DNA of 64,000 nt, taken from Sorex araneus. Its lineage: Eukaryota > Chordata > Mammalia > Eulipotyphla > Soricidae. Position 1 is the first letter of the stretch. Each line of letters begins with the position of its first letter. The notes under the pieces are model-generated. The model was not told the DNA's origin, ran no database searches, and worked only from the letters and a program-made list of their open reading frames with translations. The stretch is from assembly GCF_027595985.1 (NCBI RefSeq), contig NC_073303.1, positions 365,404,017 through 365,468,016 of the forward strand. Reading direction: 5' to 3'. This document shows, one piece after another, positions 23,570-34,499 of the stretch. Position numbers and translations under genes: made by a program.

Positions 23570-23890
23570 GATTTTATGGCCTGGCGCCCTCCGGGGTCAG
23601 AGGTCACGGCTGGCAGCAGGCAGGGAGGTTTTTGATGTCACCTCTGGACCCTGGAAGACAAAAGGGCAGAGGCCCACAGGGACAATCCATCTGAAAATGG
23701 CCCTGGAAAGAAGGCGGCTCCATCAGCCGGGCACTCGCCAGCCGCGGGGTGCCCTTGCTCCGTCCAGGCGGAGAAACCCGGGAAGAGGCAGACCCCTGGG
23801 CCCGGCTCATAAATCAAAGCTGGAGAGACACGGAGGAGGGCGTGACGCCCGCTCCAGCGCAGGAGCTGTGAGGTGTGATTGGTTAACGGG
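23570..23890. promoter_or_regulatory. Candidate regulatory block with DR1 motif
   Basis: Non-repetitive. Contains GGGTCA-G-AGGTCA at 23594-23606 (DR1 nuclear-receptor type) and GATTGGTTAACG near 23877-23888 (inverted CCAAT overlapping an HNF1-like half site). Motif-based inference only. Confidence 0.3.
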
Positions 23891-23928
23891 GTTGCTGCCC
23901 TCCTCCCCGCCCCCGTCCACGCAAAAGT

Positions 23929-24750
23929 ATGCGTGCACACACATACATACACACTCGCTCCAATCACATGCATGCACACTCTCCACTCACGTGCTTGCGC
24001 ACGTGTGCGCGCACACGCACACACTCCTCTCACATGCATGCACAACACTCCACTCACATGCTTGCACACACACTCCATTCACATGCACACACACATTCCA
24101 CTCACACGCTTGCACATACACTCCTCTCACATACATGCACACACTCCATTCACATGCATGCCCACACACTCCACTCACATGCATGAACACACACACTCCT
24201 CTCACATGAATGTACACATATACTACACTCACATGTTTGCACACACACATACACATCCTCTCACATGCATGCATACACTCTACTCACATGCATGCACACA
24301 CTCCTCTCACATGCATGCACATATACTCCACTCACATGCATGCACACACTCCACTCACATGTCTGCACACACATATACACCCCACTCACATGCATGCACA
24401 CACACTCCACTCACATGTCTGCACACACATATACACCCCACTCACATGCATGCACACACACTCCACTCACATGTCTGCACACACATATACACCCACTCAC
24501 ATGCATGCACACACTCCTCTCACATGCATGCATACACTCCTATCATATGCATGCACACACGCCACTCACATGTCTGCACACACATACACACTCAACTCAC
24601 ATGCATGTACACATTCCACTCACATGCTTGCACACGCTCCACTCACATGCATGCACGCACATGCACACTCAAATCACATACTTGCACCCACACACTCTAC
24701 GCACAGGTATGCATAGACACAAACACACTCCACTCGCATGCATGTTGTGC
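23929..24750. repeat. CACATGCATGCACACACTC minisatellite
   Basis: Roughly 30 units of 20-30 bp built on CTCACATGCATGCACACA, with longer sub-units carrying ACACATATACACCC near 24360-24500. The His/Thr-rich open frames here are by-products of the repeat. Confidence 0.92.
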
Positions 24751-24872
24751 CTTGCTGGATAGCTATGGGGATTGCACATGAGTGAGCAGGGGGTGCCTCT
24801 TAGTTGAGATACATGTTATTGTTGTGGTGCTTGTTAGGGGCTCTGCAGTTCCTGGCTTGATGCTCACATATC

Positions 24873-25062
24873 CTTTTTTTTTTTTTTTTTTTTTTTTGCT
24901 TTTTGGGTCATACCCAGTGATGCTCAGGGGTTACTCCTGGCTTTGCACTCAGGAATTACTCCTGGTGGTGCTCAGGGGATCAGATGGGATGTCAGGTACA
25001 GAACCCAGGCCGGTTACATGCAAGGCAAATACCCTACTTGCTGTACTGTAACTCTGGCCCCT
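24873..25062 (-). mobile_element. SOR SINE, long poly(T) on plus strand
   Basis: A tail of about 24 nt; ATCCTTTTT-like flanks on both sides (24869 and 25067). Confidence 0.88.
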
Positions 25063-25115
25063 TGCAATCCTTTTTAGTTGCAGTACTTCTGCGGGCCACA
25101 GCTCTTTTTATGGTG

Positions 25116-25118
<3 letters not shown>

Positions 25119-25170
<52 letters not shown>

Positions 25171-25345
25171 CCACAATGTGCGGGGAATCCCTGGTATGCC
25201 TTGGATTGCGTTCAGCAGAGCTTCAAATCTGAAATACCAGTGCTTCCAGGATCATGCCTGTCATATGTAGGACACCAAGGATTTCAACTCATGACCACAT
25301 GTTTGCCAAACAGGTGTGCTGAGGCCCTGAGCTATTCCTCCAGCC
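25119..25345 (-). mobile_element. (CA)n and old SINE
   Basis: (CA)n 25119-25168; then a decayed SINE ending CTGAGCTATTCCTCCAGCC. Confidence 0.5.
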
Positions 25346-25715
25346 TGGGGATATATTTTCACTTGCACCTGAACAACAGTAGAGGCACAACTGTGTCTAA
25401 CAGAATTACATCCTGAGTGGAGGGAGCCAAAAGCCATTTCAAATGAACTAAGAATCCTAGAAAGAATTGCTGAGAGTCAGGAAACCAGCTCTGTGTGACC
25501 TTGGATGACACACCTCACCTCTCTGGGTTTCAGTATCATTTACAGACTCAAACTGCACTTGTGCCTTTGGAGAGATTGTTCTCTCCAGACTCCCTGGGGC
25601 TGGGCAGCTCTGACCTGGCAGGATCTGTCTCTGGGTTTCCAATCACCTTTAGATATTGGACTAAATAGAGAGTCTACAACTAAGTGGGTTTTTTTTTTAG
25701 AAGAAGCAAAATAAG

Positions 25716-25870
25716 AGTTGGAGACGTATCTCAGAGGTAAAGTTGCCTTACATGTGAGGTCTAATTCAGGAAGGAAGGAAGGAAGGAAGGAAGGAAGGAA
25801 GGAAGGAAGGAAGGAAGGAAGGAAGGAAGGAAGGAAGGAAGGAAGGGAGGAGGGAAGGAGGAAGGAAGGA
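25716..25870. repeat. SINE head fragment followed by (GGAA)n
   Basis: GAGTTGGAGACGTATCTCAG and GTTGCCTTACATGTGAGGTC (25716-25765) are SINE-head-like; (GGAA)n fills 25769-25870. Confidence 0.7.
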
Positions 25871-25950
25871 AGGAAAGAAATGCAGTTGGCTGGGACCAAA
25901 GAGAGTACAGGGGGTAAGGTGAGAAGTATGTTCTGTTTCAAATACAATCT
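25871..25950 (+). repeat. 80-bp segment duplicated (inverted) at 5761-5840
   Basis: One mismatch to the other copy. GACCAAAGAGAGTACAGGGG suggests a diverged SINE-head origin. Confidence 0.9.
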
Positions 25951-26186
25951 CTCAAAAACAATTTTAAAAAAATCATAATGGTGCCCCAATCCTCAGAAGC
26001 ACATTTTGAAATATTTTTAATACGCCTTCCAAGCCGATGAAAGGAGAGTAGAGGCGGATTTTTTTTTCCATATGAAAAGGAAGCTTAAGTCTTGTGATAA
26101 AAATGAAATCACCCTCATAAGAAATTCTCCAGGACTCTGCTTCTCGCTGTGAATCGTGCCAAGAATCAACCATCTCCTGGACAATG

Positions 26187-26297
26187 CGGGGGGGGGGGCG
26201 GGGGGGGCGCGGTGAGGACAAAGAAGACAGGAAGTCTTCTCCCTGCCACCCGAGACGCCAGCCTCGCGCGCACACACACGCGCGCACACGCGCACAC
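26187..26297. repeat. G-run and CA/CG simple repeat
   Basis: Two G-homopolymer runs near 26187-26207 and an alternating CGCGCACACACACGCGCGCA stretch at 26263-26297. Confidence 0.85.
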
Positions 26298-26329
26298 AAC
26301 CACCAGGAAAGGAAGGAAGAGACATCAGT

Positions 26330-26480
26330 AATGAGAGGCCACTAATGGATTGGCCCAAGTATAGAACAACATCCCATCACTGTTCTAGAAAATAATCAAT
26401 CAAGCACTTAATTTTAAACATAAAAGTAAGCTGCCAGGAGACTGTTAATAGATAACCAAATAAATTCACAGTTGTAGGTG
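26330..26480. promoter_or_regulatory. Candidate AT-rich conserved block
   Basis: Contains AATAATCAATCAAGCACTTA (tandem ATCAAT, a Onecut/HNF6-type core) and GTTAATAGATAACC. Non-repetitive. Relevance to ONECUT2, the next gene in human, is speculation. Confidence 0.25.
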
Positions 26481-26892
26481 GGATTCCAGACCAGACCAAT
26501 CCCCTCGCCCCCAAGCCTGGGCCCCGCACACAGAGAGGGTCTGGCCTGGCCGTCACCGCCACGTGGGGGACCTCCTTTCAGCCCAGCTCCCTGGCAGCGG
26601 GCTCGTGGCTCCGGGGCGTGTCCTGTGTGCGTGGTGCGTGCTTTCTAAAACTCCGAGCCTTGAGCATATGAAGGGCAGCTTGGCCCGAGCCAGGCCCCCA
26701 GCGGGTTCCTAGCCCCGGAAACCCTTCGAAAGCTGAAGAGCCCGAAAGGTCGGTTTCCCAGCATAAAGGGTCAATTGTGTAAGAGCCGGGGGCCCCCTGA
26801 GCCTGCCACAGCGGGCAGCACGGCCTGGGGACCGCAGGCCCGGGAGGGAGAGGTGGGAGCTACACAGATGGCCCCCAGTAACAACACCATAC

Positions 26893-27246
26893 ATGCGTAC
26901 ACACACACATACACACTTGCGCACACACATACACACACACATGTGCGCACATACATATACACACATACATATACACATACACACAGATATACATGTACAC
27001 ACATGTACACATATACACACTCACATACACACACATATGCACATGTACACACATATACACATGTACATATACACACATATACACATACACACATACACGC
27101 GTACATACATACACATATGTACACACATATACATATGTACACTCATGTGTACATGTACACACATACATACACATATGTACACATACACATGTACACACAT
27201 ATGTATGTGTACACAAATGAATACACATATACACACATGTACACAC
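26893..27246. repeat. ACAC/ATAC/ATGTAC compound array
   Basis: About 350 bp of CACATACACATGTACACATA-type repeat. Confidence 0.95.
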
Positions 27247-27332
27247 ACCGCCAGGGGTAATTCCTGAGTGTAGAACCAGGAGTAACCCCTGTGCATCGCT
27301 GGGTGTGACCCAAAAAGCAAAAAAAAAAAATG
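27247..27332 (+). mobile_element. SOR SINE, 3' half only
   Basis: Begins abruptly at CACCGCCAGGGGTAATTCCT; the upstream half is replaced by the CA/TA array. Confidence 0.9.
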
Positions 27333-27429
27333 TTTAAAGTACACATATACATATGAGGTGAGATTCATAAGGATACAAGTGATTGTTTTCATCTCCTTTT
27401 AAATTGTGTATAGTTTGTAATAAGGGATT

Positions 27430-27610
27430 CCAGGTTGTGGCTCCATGGTAGAGCACATGCCTTGTCCCTGACTGATAGGAGGCTCTGTGCTCTCTCTCTA
27501 GGAGTACATGCACAAACACACACACACACACACACACACATACACACACCCATTTGTATGTGTACACCATGCACACACAGGCACACACATGCATATGTGC
27601 ACACACACTG
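27430..27610 (+). mobile_element. tRNA-like SINE remnant with (CA)n tail
   Basis: GTTGTGGCTCCATGGTAGAG and CACATGCCTTG resemble a tRNA A-box region but not the SOR head; ends in CA-rich repeats. Confidence 0.35.
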
Positions 27611-28195
27611 AGTCCATTATTTGCAATAAGAAAGTAGTTTTAATTACGGCCAGGGTCCTGGGTGTAAATGCTCACGGACGCACAGAGCCCTTCCACACCA
27701 CAGGACTTCACACTGCCCAGCCGACCAGCACGAGTCCCTCCGCAGACGGGCAGAGAGAGGGTGAGGGGTCTCGAGACTCTCCAGTGCTCAGACGCACCCC
27801 AGACGGGACGGGGGAGAGGCCAGTGCAGTCACCTACCCGGGCAGTGAGAGACAGTGGAGCCAATCCCAGCACCGGCCCACACGCACCGAACCAGAACCCC
27901 CACCAGAACCAAGTGCCTGATGCTGTCTGCAAACTCCACGACTAGGGAGTGTGGCCATGGGCAGGCGTGGCCACTGCAAAGAGGGGCGGGTAGAAGACAG
28001 TTCAAGGGAGCAACAAGGGCCCAGAGGCAAGACCACGGAGAACTGACACACACACCTGATCTGGAGGCAGGGCCACTTGGAGGGGGTGTCCTGGGGTCTC
28101 CGGGCACTGGAGGAGGCATGTCCAGTGCTGGAACTACATGCATGGGAAACCATTCTCAAAGGCCTTGTAATCACAGAATCTCAACCTTGATATTG
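27611..28195. other. Unique intergenic DNA
   Basis: No recognised content. Confidence 0.4.
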
Positions 28196-28364
28196 TTTTT
28201 CCTTTTGGGGTCACACCTGACGATGCACAAGGGTCACTCCTGGCTCTGCACTCAGGAATTACTCCTGGCGGTGCTCAGGGGACCCTATGGGATGCTGGGA
28301 ATCAAACCCAAGTCGGCCGCATGCAAGGCAAACGCCCTACCCGCTGTGCTATGGCTCCAGCCCC
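28196..28364 (-). mobile_element. SOR SINE, young
   Basis: Full body from GGGGCTGGAGCCATAGCACA (minus) to the tail; clear flanking duplication not seen. Confidence 0.9.
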
Positions 28365-28970
28365 ACAACCACGATTTTTAAAAAGCCTTTTGTTTTGTTT
28401 AAACATTTGCGAAAATGGTCCCAGAGCAAGCCGGCCTGGGTGACTGACCACATGGACGGTGAACTCCAACCTCCGGCCGCTGCTGTGGGTGGCAGCTCCC
28501 GCTGCTGTGCCCCCGGGCCCCAGGGCCCACTTTTTTGCTTTCACACCCCCCGCCCTCCTCGATAAATCTCCAGCATCCTCTGCGCAGGGTCAGGGAACAT
28601 TCCAGAGCACGGCGGGCAGCTTCTGAGCAGGGACAGAGTCCGCAGGGTGGCAGCTGGGTTTGTGCCGGCTCTCCAGAGCCATCCACGAGCCTCTCTCCTT
28701 CCCTCGGCCCTGGGTGGCACCAGGGCAGGACCCAGGCACCGGCACGGGCTGAGAGTTCCCACCCCCGAGAGCGGCAGGCACTAGAGAGCCACTGCCAACA
28801 TCTGTGTTGGATTGCAGGTCCACAGCTCGGACCTGCCCGAGCCTTGACCAAACGTGTCTGCTTAGACACAAGCCAGATGCACGTATTCTGTGTTGGGTGC
28901 TGGGAACCAGGCCTGGGCTGTAGCCCTGGGCTCCCTCCTTGCCAGCCCAAATGGTGCTTTACAATGACAA
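28365..28970. other. Unique DNA with palindromic forkhead-like site
   Basis: TTGTTTAAACATTTGCG near 28397 contains TGTTTAAACA. Otherwise GC-rich and unremarkable. Confidence 0.35.
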
Positions 28971-28974
28971 CAAC

Positions 28975-29082
28975 CTAGGGCTGGGAGAGGTGGAAAGTGT
29001 GTACAGTCGCATGTGTCGCCCCGAGCACAGCCAGGACTGAGCCCTGAGCACAGCTGGCCGTGGCCCAAACTCCCACACTCCC
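28975..29082 (+). mobile_element. SOR-like SINE, old
   Basis: GGGCTGGGAGAGGTGGAAAG head and TGAGCCCTGAGCACAGCTGG body. Confidence 0.55.
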
Positions 29083-29835
29083 TCCAAAAACAAACAACTC
29101 AAGAAACAAACCCCAAATGAGCGACTGTTCAGGAAACTTCCCCAGTCATTTACCAGCCGTGCCAATGCGCCCGTGCCCCGCCCTCCTCTCGGACTCTTCC
29201 ACGGGCCTCTTCCACTGCAGTGGGGCCACGGGGGTTCTGTGTCCGGTGCCCAGCGTCCCTTGGGCAAGGCGGCCCCTCTGCCTGGGCTCTGGCTCACGGG
29301 TCTGGGCCACCTCCGCCGGCGCTGCTGCCTGAGCCATCTCTGTTCTCTCTGCCCTGCGGGACAGCTCCTCCGGGAGTGAAATGTGAGCAGGAAGTAATTG
29401 GCTCCAGATGGTGCTAATGCAGACAGAAGGGCCGGGCAGCCGTGCGGGGCTGCGCGCCTCGGCCGTCTGGGGGAATCCATTTAAATTTCTTCTGAGATGA
29501 GACTGTAACCGAGCTGCCATGGGCTCTCCCAGTGCTCCACCGTGTCTCAGACACCACGCAGGGGCGCCTTGTTCCGAGATGCAGGTCCCCGGAGGGGGAG
29601 GCCCGCCCGGCTTTCCTCTCGAGGGCAGCCTGAAGCCTGCAGAGACCTGCAACTCCCAAGGGTGCGGGATTTGCTGGAGGGTGGCCCGGGTCCAGGGAGT
29701 TAGTCCAGCCGTGTGCTGCCAGCGCGGGGTCCACCCCCGACACAGCCTAGGGCACCCACAAGCATCTCTGGGCGCCGTTCTGAGCACTGCCCGGTTGGCC
29801 GTGAATCAGAGCCCTGCTTCAGAGATCCCAAATCA
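29083..29835. other. Unique DNA with candidate conserved core at 29385-29510
   Basis: AGTAATTGGCTCCAGATGGT and GCTAATGCAG combine homeodomain-type (TAATTG) and E-box (CAGATGG) cores. No coding signature. Confidence 0.3.
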
Positions 29836-29879
29836 AATCTTTTTTTTTTTTTTTTTTTTTCAAAAAATAAAACTGTTTT

Positions 29880-30066
29880 GGGGCCGGAGCAATAGCACAG
29901 CGGGTAGGGCATTTGCCTTGCACGCGGCCGACCCGGGTTCGATCCTCGGCATCCCATATGGTCCTCCAAGCACCGACAGGAGTAATTCCTGAGTGCAAAG
30001 CCAGGAGTAACCCCTGAGCATCGCTGGGTGTGACCCAAAAAGCAAAAATAAATAAATAAATAAATA
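29880..30066 (+). mobile_element. SOR SINE, young, (AAAT)n tail
   Basis: AATAAAACTGTTT on both sides (about 29867 and 30071); tail of eight AAAT units. Confidence 0.93.
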
Positions 30067-30370
30067 AATAAATAAAACTGTTTGAAGAACCCAGCCCAGC
30101 CCTAGGAGAGATGGCCGTCCTTCGGAAAGCCAGCCAACCCGGAACTGGGTATCTCTCTTGAACACAGACGCGTGGTTCCAAAAAGGGACGTGCACAACCA
30201 CGCTCTGGGTTGGGTGACACACGACGGCCAGGACCTGGGAACGGCCCGAGTGCCAGCCAGCGGCGGTGGCGACGAAGTGGGTGAGGAAGAAGGAAGAGGC
30301 CGCATGCACGCAGCTGCGAGAGGAAACGAGCTTTGCACAGCACGGACGGTGTGAGAGGAGGTCATGTAAG
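30067..30370. other. Unique intergenic DNA
   Basis: Nothing recognised. Confidence 0.4.
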
Positions 30371-30380
30371 AGAAGTTCAG

Positions 30381-30559
30381 GGGCTGGAGCGATAGCACAG
30401 CGGGTAGTGCATTTGCCTTGCACGCGGCCAACCTGGGTTCGATTCCCAGCATCCCATATGGTCCCCCGAGCACCGCCAGGTGTAAATTCTGAGTGCATGA
30501 GCCAGGAGTAACCTCTGTGCATCGCCGGGTGTGACCCCAAAAAGAAAAAAAAAAGAGAA
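30381..30559 (+). mobile_element. SOR SINE, young
   Basis: Duplication AGAAGTTCAG at 30371-30380 and 30560-30569. Confidence 0.94.
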
Positions 30560-30811
30560 AGAAGTTCAGAAGGGGAAAGTTAAAAAAAAATCCTGGTGCT
30601 CTCATTCAGAGGTGGAGTATGAAGAAGCAGAGGAACCCAGTGACAGGCACTGCAAGCAAAGCCCAGGGTGGGGAGTGGGAGGGGTGGGTCTGGTGGGCAG
30701 GGGTGGAGGCACCTTGCACGTCTATTGGTGACGGTGTGGTGTGCTGTGCGCATCCTTAACACACAGAAGCGTTTCCACTCTAAACCAGTGTTACCTCGAT
30801 GTATTCCTTAC

Positions 30812-31050
30812 GATGGCCTCAGGACACCCATGGTGGTGTCAGGGCTTACTCCTGGCTCTGCGCCCTGGGATCACGCCTGGCAGTGCTCAGAGATCAGCTA
30901 CACACAGCCTGGGTTTGATCTCCGCACCCCATACGGTCCCCCGAGCACCTCCAGAGTAATTTCTGCATGTAGAGCCAGGAGTAACTCCTGAGCATCGCCG
31001 TGTGTGACCCCAAGAGCCAAAATGAAATGAAATAAAATAAATAGATATCC
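30812..31050. mobile_element. Head-to-head SOR fragments
   Basis: 30812-30895 is a minus-strand tail/body piece; 30896-31050 is a plus-strand body with tail (GAAATGAAATAAAATAAA). The junction is near GCCTGGGTTTGATCTCC. Confidence 0.7.
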
Positions 31051-31060
31051 CCCCAAAATA

Positions 31061-31207
31061 CAGGGGTGCAGAGAGCCAGGTCAATTGCCTAAGCACATGC
31101 TTTGCATGCTGGAGGTCTGGGTTTGACCCCGGGCACCCCACAGTTCCCTAAGCAACCCCAGGGGTGACCCCCAAGTGCCCAGCCAGGTTTAGCCAAAAAA
31201 AAAAAGT
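31061..31207 (+). mobile_element. SOR-like SINE, old
   Basis: GGGTTTGACCCCGGGCACCC B-box region retained; A-run tail. Confidence 0.7.
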
Positions 31208-31665
31208 GACACACCAAAAACACCGATGGGGGCTAGAGATGTGTCTCATGGCTTGATCCCTCCCACGGCAACAGAAGCAAGACGGTGGCACCTGAGAGCA
31301 GGGTCCGAGGGCACAGCGGGAGGTGCAGGGCTGTGTTCTGGGGCCAGCCTGGCACCGTGCCCCTCACCCCCTCCCCCCATTCTCTCCAACCTCAGGGGCA
31401 GCCCATGGCCAGGCAGAGGGAGGGGTGAGGGAGGGGTGTGATGACATGGAGCGAGCTGCTGGGGGCCAGGGACCCCCACTGTGGTCCTTCCTCACGCCCG
31501 TGCCCCTGGGCCCGGAGGGACGCACAGCACCAAGCCCCTCACCCAGCCTTTCTGCTGCCCAGTGCTGGGGCTGGAGCTGGGGAGAAATGCCCACAGTCCC
31601 TCCCTGGGGCCCTCCGGCATCACAGGCCCCTGGGGACTTGCGGGAGACCACCGGCATCCTACCAA
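31208..31665. other. GC-rich unique DNA
   Basis: Nothing recognised. Confidence 0.4.
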
Positions 31666-31680
31666 GAGAGGACGACATCT

Positions 31681-31862
31681 GGGGCTGGAGCGATAGCACA
31701 GCGGGTAGGGCGTTTGCCTTGCAAGCGGCCTACCCAGGTTCGATTCCCAGCATCCCATATGGTCCCCTGAGCACCGCCAGGGGTAATTCCTGAGTGCAGA
31801 GCCAGGAGTAACCCCTGTGCATCGCCGGGTGTGACCTAAAAAGCAAAAAAAAAAAAAAAAGA
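31681..31862 (+). mobile_element. SOR SINE, young
   Basis: Duplication GAGAGGACGACATCT at 31666-31680, one mismatch at 31863-31877; 16-nt A tail. Confidence 0.95.
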
Positions 31863-32073
31863 GAGAGGACGCCATCTGGGGGCAGCGCCTGATGCGACCT
31901 CTCAGGCGGGGTCCAGAGCCCCCTGCCCTCTTGCTCCCGGTGGAGCAGTTCTGGTGCTACCCAAGTCTCACGGCCCAGTCGCCGTGCTTTGAATGCCTAC
32001 GTGCTGTTATTTTTAAGAAAATGGCACCATTTTAAGATTTCTATGGTGGTCTCACCCTGCATTTTTCTTTTTT

Positions 32074-32253
32074 TTTTTTTTTGTTTTTGTTTTTGGGTCA
32101 CACCCGGCCAGGTTAGAGCCAGGTTACTCCTGGCTCTACACTCAGGAGTTACCCCTGGCGGTGCTCAGGGGACCATATGGGATGCCGGGAATCGAACCCG
32201 GGTCGGCCGAGTGCAAGGCAAACGCCCTACCCGCTGTGCTATTGCTCCAGCCC
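32074..32253 (-). mobile_element. SOR SINE, young, internal rearrangement
   Basis: Duplication CTGCATTTTTCTTTTTT at 32057-32073 and 32254-32270. The 3' part carries a local change (GGCCAGGTTAGAGCCAGGTT) not seen in other copies. Confidence 0.93.
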
Positions 32254-32294
32254 CTGCATTTTTCTTTTTTAAGGATTCGACATAAACATCTGTG

Positions 32295-32462
32295 GTGACT
32301 GGGACCCAAGAGAAAGAACAGCGAGTAGGCACCTGCCTCACACAGTCGACACAGGGTTCCATCCCCGGCATCCCATATGGTCCCCCAAGCACTGCCCAGA
32401 GTGATTCCTGAGCACTAAGCCAAGAGTCGGCCCCGAGCACCACCAGGTGTGGTCCCCAAGTA
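32295..32462 (+). mobile_element. SOR-like SINE, old
   Basis: CATCCCATATGGTCCCCCAA and CACCAGGTGTGGTCCCCAAG retained. Confidence 0.75.
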
Positions 32463-32789
32463 CACACCGACCTGCGGTGATGCTGTGAAATCAGGAAGGC
32501 TGAGAGCTTGTGGGCGTGGTGGTCCTAAGAGGGCCGGAGGGGCCCCCGGCTCCCCGCAGCACAGGCGAGCAGCCTTCACCGCTGCCTTGGGCGACTGCTA
32601 CACCCACTGCCCATCGGCCCCAGGACAGGAAGCCAACGCACAGGGCCTGGGCCTGCAGGTCCGCGCGCCTGCCCGCATCTGGGCCGCAGCGGCCTTGCTG
32701 CCTCCCTGCCCCGCGCCTGCCCGCGCTGCCCGCCACGTGACCCGGCAGGCTGGCCGCACTCCCACTTCAGCTCGGGCCGCTGGCTTGGT

Positions 32790-33150
32790 TTTGGTGCTGG
32801 GACTCTAGCCAGCAGTGCTCAGGGCTACTGTGCTCAGGAGTGACCCCTGCAGGTGCCTGGAGGTCCAGACGGGGACCGAGGCAGGCAATGAGCCACGGGG
32901 AAGGCCAGTGCCCCAAGGGCAGGCTTTCCTGACACACCCGGGGGCCAGCGGTCCCAGCACGTGCTCTGCACGTACAGACCCCTAGGTCTGACCCCCACCC
33001 GCCTCCCAAAGCTCCCACTGAGCCCCCCGTTTAAGGGCCGGGAGGTCTCTGGAAGAGCTGGGGCACATGCCGTGCATGTTTGTGAGCTGAGCTTGATCCC
33101 TGGGTGCCGCTGGGGGGCGGGGGGAGGGGTCATTGCAGCTGGGTCTGAGC
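32790..33150. other. GC-rich DNA with SINE remnants
   Basis: Traces near 32790-32870 (minus) and 33045-33115 (plus); otherwise nothing. Confidence 0.35.
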
Positions 33151-33327
33151 ACTGAGGGGCCACGTTCTCCGAGGGCCACATGGAGCCAGGAGGGGCCCCG
33201 GGGGAAAGGCCCCAGCCCCAAACACACACCCAACTTGTAAGACTCAGTGGAGGGAGAAAGACACATGGCATCTTCGTTCAGAGACCCAGCCTCTCGAACC
33301 AGTGTGCTTTCCTTAGAAAGGGTTCAA

Positions 33328-33465
33328 GGGGCCGGAGAGACGCAAGCAGGCAGGGGGCGTCTGCCTAGTACGTGGCCAACCTGGGTTCAGCTCCTGGCAC
33401 ACGGTCCTGTGAGGACCACCAGGAGTGATCCCCGAGCCCTGTGGGGTGTGGCAACCCCCCCAAAA
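33328..33465 (+). mobile_element. SOR-like SINE, old
   Basis: GGGGCCGGAGAGACGCAAGC head; CACCAGGAGTGATCCCCGAG body. Confidence 0.7.
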
Positions 33466-33520
33466 AAAGAGGGGAAATTCATTTTTTAAAATCATCAGAG
33501 AAAAACTAGAAAAAACTTTG

Positions 33521-33687
33521 TGGGGACCAGAGAGATAGGACAGCAGGTTAAGGCTCTTCCCTTGCACACAAGTGACCTGGGTTTCATCCCAGCCAGGCAC
33601 CACACAGTGTCTCCCGAACCCCAGGAGTGATCCCCGAGCACAGGGCCAGGAGCAAGTCCTGAGCAGCTCTGCGTGTGCCCCACTAAC
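33521..33687 (+). mobile_element. SOR-like SINE with expanded tail
   Basis: GGGGACCAGAGAGATAGGAC to GTGCCCCACTAAC, then A-run leading into the GAA/GAG array. Confidence 0.8.
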
Positions 33688-34168
33688 AAAAAAAAAAAGA
33701 AGAAGAAGAAGAAGAAAGAAGGAGGAGGAGGAGGAGGAGGAGGAGGAGGAGGAGGAGGAGGAGGAGGAGGAGGAGGAGGAGGAGAAGGAGAAGAAGAAGA
33801 AAAAGAAGAAGAAGAAGAAGAAGAAGAAGAAGAAGAAGAAGAAGAAGAAGAAGAAGAAGAAGAAGAAGAAGAGGAGGAGGAGAAGGAGAGGAGGAGGAGA
33901 AGAGGAGGAGGAGGAGGAAGAGAAGAAGAAGTAGAAGAAGAAGAAGAGGAGGAGGAGGAGGAGGAGGAGAAGAAGAGGGGAAGGAGGAGGGGGAGAAGGA
34001 GAAGGAGAAGGAGAAGAAGAAGAAGAAGAAGAAGAAGAAGAAGAAGAAGAAGAAGAAGAAGAAGAAGAAGAAGAAGAAGAAGAAGAAGAAAAGGAAGAAG
34101 AGGAAAAAGAGGAAGAGGAAGAAGAGGAAAAAGAGGAAGAAGAGGAAGAGGAAGAGGAAGAAAAAGAA
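33688..34168. repeat. 480-bp polypurine (GAA)n/(GAG)n array
   Basis: Essentially all purine on the plus strand with a single T near 33932; blocks of GAA, GGA and GAAGAG. Located 1.3 kb downstream of the FECH stop. The acidic/basic and poly-Ser/Leu frames across it are not genes. Confidence 0.96.
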
Positions 34169-34499
34169 ATGGAGCAGCTGCTTCTTTCCGAGCAGGAATA
34201 AGCACTCCCAGGCGCTCACCAGGTTTCTCCATGTAACAAGCAAATCCCTCCAGTTTGGCCATTTTTATCCCGAGTGAACTGGGAGCAAGAGGCCAAGCGG
34301 GGAGGCTGTAAGGGGGTGCGGCCGCTCGCCGGTGGTGAGTGCGGACAGGGAAGATCCACAGTCCTGCAGACGCTTCGCTTCAGGAAGCGGCTTTGGAAGA
34401 ATCAAAGCGGGGCCCCCTTTGAAGAACAAAGTTTTGGGGGCTTGACGCAAGGAGAAAAGAATCGTTACACATTCGTGGCGGGTCCATCAGAGATTCTGC

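Noticed and set aside
23879..24781. 300-codon His/Thr/Cys-rich open frame
   Set aside because: Produced by a minisatellite open in several frames at once; low-complexity sequence with no domain.
33495..34262. Poly-Ser/Leu, poly-Glu/Lys and poly-Arg open frames
   Set aside because: Translations of a GAA/GGA array in different frames, not genes.
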